A stretch of 64,000 nucleotides of DNA from Kalmusia sp. IMI 367209 (taxonomy: Eukaryota; Ascomycota; Dothideomycetes; Pleosporales; Didymosphaeriaceae), in NCBI GenBank assembly GCA_027946365.1, contig JAPEUQ010000014.1, positions 992,001 to 1,056,000 on the forward strand. Reading direction: 5' to 3'. Each line of letters opens with the position of its first letter. Positions within the stretch are counted from its first letter, which is position 1. The notes beneath the pieces were generated by a model. The model did not search any database. It saw only the letters and a list, made by a program, of their open reading frames with translations, and had not been told where the DNA came from. Both the position numbers and the translations under genes were made by a program. Below are positions 1-9,155 of this stretch, one piece after another.

Positions 1-449
1 CTTCTTGAAATTCGTACTTGTAGCTTCGCTTTAGCAACAAAGCTTGCCCTTGCTCAGAAAGCATTTGTGTTCCACGCAGGAAGACTTCACAGCTCATTTT
101 TACTTGAGTCTTTGGGGGGAAAGGAAAACTACCGTAATAGATGATGGTTCGGAAGAGTAGCGGCCCAGCGGCTTCGATAAGGCTTTCCTTACCCGGATGG
201 CGCGACAAAAGAAATCGAATGAATGTCTCGGATGTCCAATCTAATGTGTTTAGCGGTCTGATTGGCGCGGTACGCAAGGATACGTACAGCAGTCATAGGT
301 TTCAGGTTCCTCGGTCGCGTTCATGTAGAATATCGTGCGGCGATACTCAAGAAGAGGGACTGCATACTCATAAAGTAACTCTAGGAGCTCATGTTCAAGA
401 TGCGCTTTAAGTGAGTCTATAAGCACCGAACAGAAGAGATGAACGCGTA

Positions 450-490
450 GTGTGTGTGTGTATGTGTCTGTGTGTATGTGTCTGTGTGTA
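450..490. repeat. GT-rich microsatellite
   Basis: Alternating GT dinucleotides interrupted by TATG and TCTG. It is a simple-sequence repeat with no sign of being coding. Confidence 0.85.
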
Positions 491-1419
491 AAAAATGTTC
501 GTTATGACTGCCGGGATTACCGGGATGCTTCTGCGACTCCTGCGTTGAAGGAAAGAATGACCAGACGTACTAGAGGTGGTAAGTACTGTTGATGGAACAG
601 TCTTTGGGCCAGGCACGTGACTATCAATAACGCCCATTGTCACGTCTATATATGTGCTTCAGTAGTGGTGTCGAGAATGTGATAATGGCAGAGATACGGC
701 TCGCAAGACATTGCCCCGCTTAGTCATCTGGCTAGTCTGACCCGACGTCATGCTAGAATCTAGGTGAGGTGCATGGGAGGCACAGTCGGCGACATTTTTG
801 AGTTTCCTCTCTGCACAGGCTTGTTACTTCAAATACTTTATTGATTAATTGACCAATCAATTGCCACGTCCTCATGTACATGAGAATCTGTGCCCCAGTG
901 ACATGTGACCCTATGAGATGGAGTCATACGACTTGGGACTATAGAGCCATAGAGCTGCTCGCTCTGGGATTGGGGATGGTTGAAAATGGCTGGCTGCCAG
1001 GCTCTCTCGCTCGCCTCATCAATGCGCGCGTGCCGACCGCTAAAATCCCAACGACCCCAACCAAGCGTCGCAGGGGGCTGCACGGAGGACAAAGAGGTGC
1101 AGCACAACGTGTGGATTTTTTTGATCCCGCTATCATGCAGAGATTCTGTATTATACAGTTGTTTTCCTGGGAAATTTAAAAACAGTTGATTAGTGCCTCG
1201 GCATGGTCATGCGACCAATCATATGTTCTGACGCCCTTCTGATCTTATCAAGCGAGCGCCTGCACACTGAAAGAATCGACACGCTCTATATCCTCAGCTT
1301 CGCGCGCGCCCAATTCTGTGGGAACTATTGCACTCAATATTCACGGTTACGTTAAGAGCGAAACGAGGCTAAAGAACACCTAATACCGCTATAAATAAAG
1401 AGATTAATTACCTTTGTAG

Positions 1420-1440
1420 CTTCAACTTCAACTTCAACTT
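1420..1440. repeat. CTTCAA hexamer repeat
   Basis: Three and a half tandem copies of CTTCAA at the edge of the TA-rich island. Confidence 0.7.
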
Positions 1441-1649
1441 TAAGATGCGCGCCGCAATCAAAACTCGTATATTTGTGATGCCAATCCCCCACACAATAGT
1501 TCGGACGACCCATATGAAGCCGTCTAACCTCTCCCCAACAGTCATCACCTCAAGCGATCCAATTTCCGGATTAAGTCTACTGAATATATCTGAGAGCACC
1601 ACATCATGAAGTATACGTTACAGGCTTTCTATTTTTGTAGCTCTCCGTC

Positions 1650-1960
1650 TTGCTAAAAGTTGCTCCGCCTTATTCAGTCTTACTTCTTTAACAGTCCCTA
1701 AATCCTAGTACTTAAAATTCTTCTATCCTAGCTACGCTAGTCTTAAGCTGGAACCCGTAAATAGTACTAATACTACTTAAAATAGAAGATAAAGAAATAT
1801 AATACTTACTAAATATAAGCCTATAGTAAATAGTAAAGTAAAGAGAAAATTTTATTCTTAAAATTTATAGTTATATATAGCATAAATAAAATTTATTTAT
1901 TACATCACTGGAAATAAACAATTGTATATATAAATACTAAACCCAGGAGATAGTTTTTAG
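1650..1960. repeat. TA-rich, RIP-like island
   Basis: The composition shifts abruptly to A/T with very many TpA steps and short TAATACTTA-like words. In filamentous ascomycetes such islands usually come from C-to-T mutation of repeated DNA (RIP). No element boundary or coding relic can be read, so its origin as a dead transposon is an inference. Confidence 0.5.
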
Positions 1961-2072
1961 CATATGGCTGCCTTGACCATCGTCTTAGAAATTATGTCAC
2001 GCCCGTCGAATCGCCGTCGACCCACTCACCCGCTCTTGCATGTAGTAGCAGAAGCTCTTTATTTGTGTATCT

Positions 2073-2942
2073 GTGGGAATACGCCCTCTCATAGCAGAAC
2101 CTTCACATTCTTCAGGGCGCAAAAAAAAAAACGAAACCATTATCCGAGAACTACTCAGCGAGACAACGGCTCTGGAGACGTTCCGCATTGAAGCACTAAA
2201 AGCTGTCTTACCTGGATGTCCAGATATATTCATAGATGAAACTGACTTGATGCTTGCGTTTGAAGGCTATGTAGCATACTCCTCGGTGATAGAGAACACT
2301 GTTCCCAACATACGAAGCTCCACTGGTATCTCAGTCGCGCCGGGGATGTTGAGGTATTATAATGAGTTTGGAGGCTTCTACCGACTGACAGAAGGTCCGC
2401 ACAGTGTCGCCAGTACATCACCACAATCATTGTTTCATCAGGCAGAGATTGGACCTTCTGGCAGCTTTCAGAAGCTCAGAATATCTTGGAACCAGCCCAA
2501 GGCCAATAATGTTTGAACCACGGTCGAAATTCTCATCAGCCCGAATCCAAAGGTTTTGCATCTGTAAACATATTTGAAATCAACTTGGTCCGGTCAGCCG
2601 GGACACTGTATCGCAGCAGTCGCATTCACTCGGCATGTAGACGGCCACGATCTCACCCTAATTGCGGATAGAGAATTCGCCACAGTGCTCAAGGAGAAGG
2701 GTGTGCTCCAAGGTATAGGATGGTCAAATCCGGGCGATATGGTGAAAGATCAGTTTCGATGTCTCATCACTCGGACTAGCTTAAATGATATGCTTCGTTT
2801 CCTCGAAGCCGGAAAATGGAAAGCTATTGGTCAACCGCAGTATCGCCGCTCTATATGTATCAGACATACAGCACCTCTTATTCAGTGTCTAAAGTCGGCT
2901 GCAGACGACCCAAACAATGTTGATTGGGTCATCATCTCATAA
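2073..2942 (+). CDS. hypothetical protein, possibly decayed
   Basis: Two open stretches (2073-2513 and about 2568-2942) lie in the same frame, separated by stops at 2514 and 2565. A phase-0 intron from 2511 (GTTTGA) to 2597 (GTCAG) would remove both stops, though the donor is poor and no clear branch point is visible. The left part begins without an in-frame ATG. An ATG at 1964 lies in another frame, and the A-run near 2121-2130 is a plausible site for a one-base shift joining the two. I do not recognise the family; no signal peptide or membrane segment is evident. It may be a real spliced gene with an error in the A-run, or a young pseudogene. Confidence 0.35.
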
Positions 2943-3851
2943 GAAAACACGCACATGTAGGCAAGCCCGCTTTCTTATGTTTGGTTGGTTACGTACCATT
3001 GTAGATCTCAGCAGTACGATGGAACGTTTGCATTATTCCTTGAACGGTTGCATGTAGTTGGTCTGCGGGGCGTACATAGTGTTGCGTACGGAATTCTGAC
3101 GTTGTTGGGCGATCTTGCCCCGGTCGGCCCTTAATAGTCGTGGGTGGCTGCTAGCATCTTTTGAGATGGCTAGATGTAAGTGAACGCCTACTGACATCAT
3201 GTAGTCTTAGATGTCACTCGTTTTAGATTGTTAGTTTCAACAAGCTGCGGGGCGTATTGATGGGGGCCAACATGCGTATCAGCGCTCTCAGATTTGTTGG
3301 TCTTTACCAATGAGCACTCGAACAACTTCTCGCAATCGCAGATTTTACAATTTCAGTTTTATTCCAATACTCCGTTTCAGACTCTTGAGTTTCTTGTGTA
3401 CTTTGGTTCGAACACCAATAACATCAATCGATGCCGAGCGACAGATTCTTGAGCGCCTATTCCCTACCTACCTATGCAATCATGGCCGATACAAACTCAA
3501 CGGCGGTTTCGTCATTGAACTCAACCTCATTGAAGGACAATGCGTTGGAATTCATCATCACTAGCAGGACTGCAGTGGGACCTATACTCCCTCTATTTGG
3601 TGAACAAGCCACGAAGCGATTACTGTCCATGTCGATGCTCCCCCTCAAAACAGTATATCAACTTACCCCGTCCAAAGATGCTCTCTCTCTCTTATATAGG
3701 AATCGAGTCAAAAATATAAGCAGAAGGACGAAGATAATACTGACAGCTTGCAACGTAAAATGCGCCGATTTTAGAAGCCGTGACAACGATAATATAATCT
3801 AGCCTATGTACATACGGTCGCAAACCTCCGAAGCCTCTCGTTAACGCAATT
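2943..3851. other. intergenic region with one weak open frame
   Basis: A 123-residue plus-strand frame at 3431-3802 has no recognised domain. Composition is ordinary and nothing else is visible. Confidence 0.5.
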
Positions 3852-4971
3852 TTAGTTGGGGGTAAGCTTCAAAAGCCGGCCGCTAGCACCGTCCTCGATG
3901 ACCCAGATGGCGCCGTCCTTGTCCTCTCGGATACCGCGCATGCGCTTGCCCATTGAGATGCGCTGAGCCTCCTTCGCCGTGTCGCCAGTGATGGTCGCGC
4001 GCACGATGGATTGTGAGCTCAGACCGGTGATGATAGCATTGCCCTTCCAGCTGGAAAATAAATTCCCCTTGTAGATGATCAAGCCTGCCGGGGAGATGAC
4101 GGGGACCCAGAAGGCCTTGGGGGCAGCAAAATCAGGGCGCGTGCTGTGCTTGGGAATAGCCGTGCCGTTGTAATGGGTGCCCTCGCACACGAGAGGCCAG
4201 CCGTAGTTTGCGCCTGACTGGATCAGGTTGAGCTCGTCGCCGCCCATGGGCCCCATCTCGACTTCCCAGAGGCGCCCCTGGGCGTCCCAGTCGATGCCCA
4301 GCGGATTGCGGTGGCCCAGCGACCAGATTTGCGACTGGATGCTGCCTTGGCTGGCGAATGGGTTGCCCGCGAAGGCGGTGCCGTTGTCGTACAGCTTAAT
4401 GATCTTGCCCAGGTTGCTGGTCATGGACTGGGCCGGCGTCATCTGATTGATCTCGCCGGAGGAGATCCACAGCGCGCCATCGGTGCCGAAGAGCAGGCGA
4501 CACGCGAACTGCAGTCCGCCCCCGGCCTTCTGCGAGTGGCGCCAGATAACCTCGAGGCCGGACAGCGCGCCGCCGTTGGTATCCAGCGTCAGCTTCGCTC
4601 GTGAGACGGCGCAACCCGCCCCCGCCAGAGCCGCTCTCGGCGTAGCTGATATACACCAGACTGTTCTCGGTGTATTGGGGGTGCAGGGCGACGTCATGGA
4701 GACCGCCCTGACCGCTGTAGGCGACGGTGGGCACACCGGTGATGGTTCCCTTGGACTTGGTGGTCGGGTCCACAATACGCATGTTACCTCGTCTCTCGTT
4801 CACCAGGATGCGGTTGTCGGGCAGGAAGGCGAATGCCCACGGCTCGGCATGGTCGGTGATGACTGTCGACTTGAACGGCTGCTGGCGAGTGTCCAGATGT
4901 TGCCGTGAGACGGCCAAAGCATTCGTCGCCAATGCCAGAGCGTAGCTGAAAGAAATACCGAGACGCATCAT
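3852..4971 (-). pseudogene. glucose/sorbosone dehydrogenase-like secreted protein, frameshifted
   Basis: The 5' half (4971 to about 4625) encodes a signal peptide, then the family opening with AFAFLPDNRILVNERRGNMR and a GGLHDVALHPQY motif (family: PQQ-type glucose/sorbosone dehydrogenase, six-bladed beta-propeller). The 3' half (about 4620 to 3852) continues in another frame with IWSLGHRNPLGIDWD, GGDELNLIQSGANYGWP and the closing IWVIEDGASGRLLKLTP. The halves meet at a C-rich run near 4615-4626, where frame 1 ends in SGSGGGG and the other frame resumes at GCAVSRAKLTLD. The whole span is 1,120 nt, not a multiple of three, and no intron fits. The rest is intact and about 373 residues long, near family size. 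The usual His in the HFG-R-like motif reads Gln here (LQFACRLLF). Either a young pseudogene or a single-base sequencing error. Confidence 0.8.
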
Positions 4972-6538
4972 CTTTAGTATATTTTGTTCCTAGAAGATCG
5001 AGCGTTGAGTAGCTTGTATCATAGCGAAACTCTTCAGCTGTCTGTTCCGCCTTCTATAAGGAACCTGAAGGACGTGAGCAACCCTAGTCCAATTTCAGGC
5101 TATTGCCGGCCTTTGATGACTTGATATAAATAAGGTTAATCATAACCCTGGTACCGGCAGAAACGAGTTTCGCTTCTATTCCCATCACCTATCCCCTGTC
5201 AGTCTTCATGGCTGGACAGATTTGGTAAAAGTCTGGGGTAAAATTCCTACCTCAATCTGGCACGACCATTTCTCTGTTACAATGGCTACCGATGCCAAGA
5301 CCAGGTCGTGTGCCATAAGTTTCTAGGCATTAATATATAAGTTATTAGACCCCGCGACTTTCATCACCAAGGTAGTGCTAAGCCTGGATCCGAAACGGCA
5401 ATAGATTTCATTGGGTGATCCACACCCGCCAAGTTTTGATCAACAACACTTTCGGTGACATTAGTCCGACCCTACAACAGCTCATCATTCTTCGATCAAG
5501 TACACGTATACAAAAGTCATTTATGTGGAAAGGGACCTGACCCAAAGTTGACCCGAAGCCAAAAGCTAGACTAGTTTTCAAGAAAGACCATGTCTACGTC
5601 AAAGACAACGAGATCGGAACCGAATAATCTTAGTACTCAAGTGGGGTATAAGTCTATGGGTACATTCTTTGGAATGCAAAGTTAAAGTAATGAAATATCT
5701 TAATCTAGGTGGTTTGACTCTTAGATTAGTAGGTAGCGCATCATTTAATCTAGAAGCTTAGAGGAAAGCTTCGAATCTAGAGCTCTGGCTTGGTAAGAGG
5801 ACTTATATAGTTTCCTAAGTATTATCAAAGTTAGAGGTATAATACTTACTTAACGTTATGCTTGTTGGTTATGATGAAAACGATATAGCTCATCGCCTTG
5901 GGGTTGGCAGGATACATAAGCATGCTGTGCATGCGGAAGATGTTGCAAACATGGAATGTAAAGTTGTGATATTGGGCTGATGCCCTGGGGCCGAACTATG
6001 TGTGCTCATGTGCGACTTCCGAGCAAAGCCGAAAGTAATCTTCTCGTCAAGGAGGCCAGAAAGGCAGCTGCCGCCTCATTCATTCTCTCTCACGGAATTG
6101 ACGTTGGCCAATCTGATTTCAACATCCGATCTCATTGTCGATTTTGTTTCCCCTTCACCAAATCTCCTTCTCGAATACGTAGGGAGGAATATACAACAGT
6201 AGGTATTCGCTAGTGGTCGTGGTCCCAACGTAACTACTAACCTGCCGGTTAGATTCGGCGCGAATATACTTATTTAACACGTTGGCCAACCGAAAATAGA
6301 TCCGCTAATTTAGCTTCATTACGCTTTGCGCAGGTGTAAATCGTCAACGCCTAAAGGAACTCACCACTAGTGACTAACAGCCGAGCTACTACTCACTTGG
6401 ATCGTCACCAACACTTGGTACATGCAGTAAAGAAATTTCAAAGCAGTAGCGCTGTGCATAGACATAACCTGGACATAAGTAATCAATCATTGTCTATAAC
6501 ACTATCCTCCCCTTCGTGGTCGTTGTGCTCATCATTTT
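4972..6538. other. intergenic region
   Basis: No supported gene. It contains a second TA-rich island around 5640-5860. Short frames at 5980-6213 lack domains. Confidence 0.6.
5640..5860. repeat. TA-rich, RIP-like island
   Basis: A TA-rich stretch with many TTAGATT/TAATACTTA-type words, similar in texture to 1650-1960 and beside the broken genes. A RIP-mutated repeat is the likely source, but no element can be identified. Confidence 0.4.
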
Positions 6539-7624
6539 GTGAAGATGCCTTCACTACCACCCCCAGCATCCCGTTACAGCTTTGTCGATGACTACAGCGA
6601 GGGTGCCCACCCAGCGTTGCTCGAGGCCTTGATCTCGAAAAACAATTCCCAAGAGGTTGGGTACGGACGCGACACGTTCTGCGAGCTTGCTCGACAGCGA
6701 ATCCGACGCCATCTCGGCCGAGACGACGTCGGTGTCTTCTTTGTGCCGAGCGGAACATCTGCAAACGCCATCTCTATCGCGGCATGCCTGCGCCCCCACG
6801 AGGCCGTCATTGCAGCAAGCTCAGGACACATCGTGACGCGAGAGACCGGTGCAGTCGAAGCAAGCGGGTAAAAGATCATCAATGTCGCACCGCGTAATGG
6901 TAAATTAAGGCCGCAGACGATTAAGCGTGCGCTGGACGAAAATTGGCACTTTCCGCACATGGCGAAGCCTAGACTATAGTGTATATTTCGAATGCGACAG
7001 AGATCGGCACAATATATACCAGGGAGGAGCTGGCGGCTATAAAACAACTCTGTGAGCATAATGAGCTGATACTATTCCTTGACGGGGCGCGAATCGGGAC
7101 GGCGCTCGCGTCTAAAGCCAATGACATGACTTTGCAGGATATTCTAGACTTGACAGACATTTTCTGGATTGGAGGAACGAAGAATGGTGCTTTGCTTGGA
7201 GAAGCTGTTGTTGTGAAGGATTAAAAGATGGCACGCGAGTTTGAGTTCTACGTGAAACGGCATGGGTCGCTGCTTGCTAAGAGCAGGATAATGGGCGCTC
7301 AATTCGCTGAATTATTCCACGGGGTACTACGACCTCGCTCGGAAAGCGAATCTTTATGCAGCGTTACTCTCCCGCGGGATTATGGATGCTGGCTGGTCGA
7401 TTGATGCTACAACAGAAACAAATCAGGTCTTTGCGATTTTCCCACTTGACTTGATACAAACACTGCAGGGTCATTTCAATTTCTATGTTTGGGAAAAACG
7501 GGGCAATGACCGGGCTGTCGTCCGACTGCTGACTACCTGGGCGACGGATCTGGCGCAGATTGACAAGTTCGTTCAGTTGATACACGAGTGGAGCATTAGT
7601 TATATGAAGCCCAAAGCCACATAG
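6539..7624 (+). pseudogene. threonine aldolase / beta-eliminating lyase-like pseudogene
   Basis: Three pieces together cover a PLP-dependent low-specificity threonine aldolase-like protein of about 360 codons. The first (6539-6871) opens with SFVDDYSEGAHPALLEAL and has the FVPSGTSANAISIAACLRP stretch. The second (from 6979) has ELILFLDGARIGTALAS and DIFWIGGTKNGALLGEAVVV, which holds the expected PLP-lysine. The third (7382-7624) has the C-terminal ATTETNQVFAIFP and closing helix. Lesions: TAA at 6869-6871 in place of a sense codon; a two-base shift at about 6975-6979 (TATA) giving TAG at 6977; TAA at 7222-7224; another shift near 7320. No set of introns explains these, so the gene is dead. 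The family catalyses cleavage of L-threonine or L-allo-threonine to glycine and acetaldehyde. Confidence 0.88.
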
Positions 7625-7928
7625 AATTTATTGCACTCTTACAAGATAATATAGAATGACGACTGATTTAGCACTGAGCAGGTGCGATACGATCTGACTA
7701 AAGTCTAAAGTCCAGAGCTTTTGCTCAGCATAGATGAAGTTGTGGCGTTTCTTGTAGAATTACGCAGCATGATAAGGAAACTAACTCTGCTATTTTTAGC
7801 TTGTGCATTTGACGCGACGTGATGATTAAAGCGCATTCTTGCCTGAAAAACCCTGTGGCATATGATTTATCATTACTATCATACAATCAAGGCAACTTGC
7901 TTATTGCCTTCTTCACGAGAACTTCTCG
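7625..7928. other. short intergenic region
   Basis: Convergent 3' flanks of the threonine-aldolase pseudogene and the DUF6594 gene. Nothing else seen. Confidence 0.6.
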
Positions 7929-8952
7929 TCACTGCGACGAGGCTGGTGGACTCGCTTCTCCTAAATTGCCGCTGACGAAGACGACTAACACAGCAGCGTA
8001 TCTAATGAAGAGAATTAGCGAAGTTTCAAGGTCGACATGGACACAGACATGACTCACGCTGCAGTTGCCCCGAATAGTTCAGCTCTTCGGGCGTTTGTGA
8101 GAAGGCCAACACTTCCTGCGAAAAAGCTTGTGAAAGCAGCTATAAGTCCCAATCTCGATTTAGGTGACTGAACATAGTACAGTACGACGATAGCACCTAT
8201 CAACAAGACTGCGGCTAAGAGAGTGCTAAACCAAGCGATGAAAAAGCCAATGGCACGATCCGATGAGTACGCGACGCCGGTGCCTAACCGTGAACAATCC
8301 TTGAATTCGGTTAGCACTATCGTTGGCCGAATAGCGTTATAGTTGCGTTCTTTCAATGCGAACATACCGAAAATAAAAAACCCAAATAGTCTTGGACCAG
8401 ACTAGTGAGACGGTCTTGATTCTCTTGTGTTTTCAATGCTACCAGAGCGGAAGCATCATCGTAAAGACCTGCACTGGCTGCTCCCAATGTAGGGAAGCTT
8501 TTCTCTCTATCAGGCCATTCATTATAATATTCGGTACGAAACGCACGTAGTATCCTTTTTGAGGGCGGCGGTAGGGCAGCTAGGTTTGATTCAAGGATTA
8601 ATGCTTCGCGATATTCCTTTAATAATTGTCGTATCCTTAACATGAGATCTCTTCTTTCTCTCTGCTTTGTATTGTTCCCATCCAGCGCTGCTCTCTCAAA
8701 ATCTGCGAAATTCCGCGCGCATTGTTTTGTCGACATATCTCCTCTCAAATCTTCCTCATCAAACTTGCGCTGTTTTGCCTGTAACTCTGCAATTTCGCTC
8801 TGGAGGTATAATAAGTTTCGCGCTGCAAGTTCGTCAAAACGGTTGTATATGTAGGTTGTCTTATCCACGTCGCTCGCAATGAAAGAAGCAAGCGAAGGAA
8901 ATCCTGCGAGGGACTGGCTTCTTGATTCCTGGTCCGGTCTTCTTTGTGTCAT
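7929..8952 (-). CDS. DUF6594 membrane protein
   Basis: Three exons: 8952-8368, 8299-8058, 8001-7929. Introns: 8367-8300 (GTATGT, CTAAC, AAG) and 8057-8002 (GTGAGT, CTAAT, TAG), both exact in phase; product about 299 residues. The N-terminal half is soluble and helical, with the family's NLLYLQSEIAELQAK stretch. The C-terminal third has a membrane helix (IGFFIAWFSTLLAAVLLIGA), a second segment around LGLIAAFTSFFAGSVGLLT, then NARRAELFGATAA and a final hydrophobic AYAAVLVVFVSG. This order is typical of DUF6594 proteins, common in Pezizomycotina and of unknown function. The third exon is easily missed because the first in-frame TGA (8056-8054) lies inside the second intron. It is divergent from the protease/zinc-finger gene with 203 bp between start codons. 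Confidence 0.88.
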
Positions 8953-9155
8953 GACTGTTTGCTCTATGTCGTCACTGTTAGTCGCGGATGTGAGGTGGGA
9001 GAAGACCAGTCACAAGGTGGCGCACCGGTGAAGAGTCAGGTGATTCGCATGGGTAGCACTACCCCGCGCTTCAGCCCTCAGAACACAAGTTAATCACCGA
9101 AGGAGAACTCTAAGAACGCTACAGTCCTCCAAAAAAAATAGCAGTTACGTGTTCG
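8953..9155. promoter_or_regulatory. shared divergent promoter region
   Basis: The 203 bp between the ATGs of the DUF6594 gene and the protease/zinc-finger gene must hold both promoters and 5' leaders. No TATA box is clear. An A-run lies at about 9131-9138. Confidence 0.45.

Larger units (their letters stand above)
1..1963. other. gene-poor region
   Basis: I see no convincing gene. Short open frames on both strands lack recognisable domains and overlap each other. The stretch holds a GT-rich microsatellite, a short CTTCAA hexamer repeat and, from about 1650, a strongly TA-rich island. Confidence 0.6.

Noticed and set aside
3405..3425. GGTTCGAAC-like T-arm at about 3409
   Set aside because: No acceptor, D or anticodon arm upstream, so not a tRNA.
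3431..3802. 123-residue frame
   Set aside because: No recognised domain and no support beyond being open; may be a fragment.
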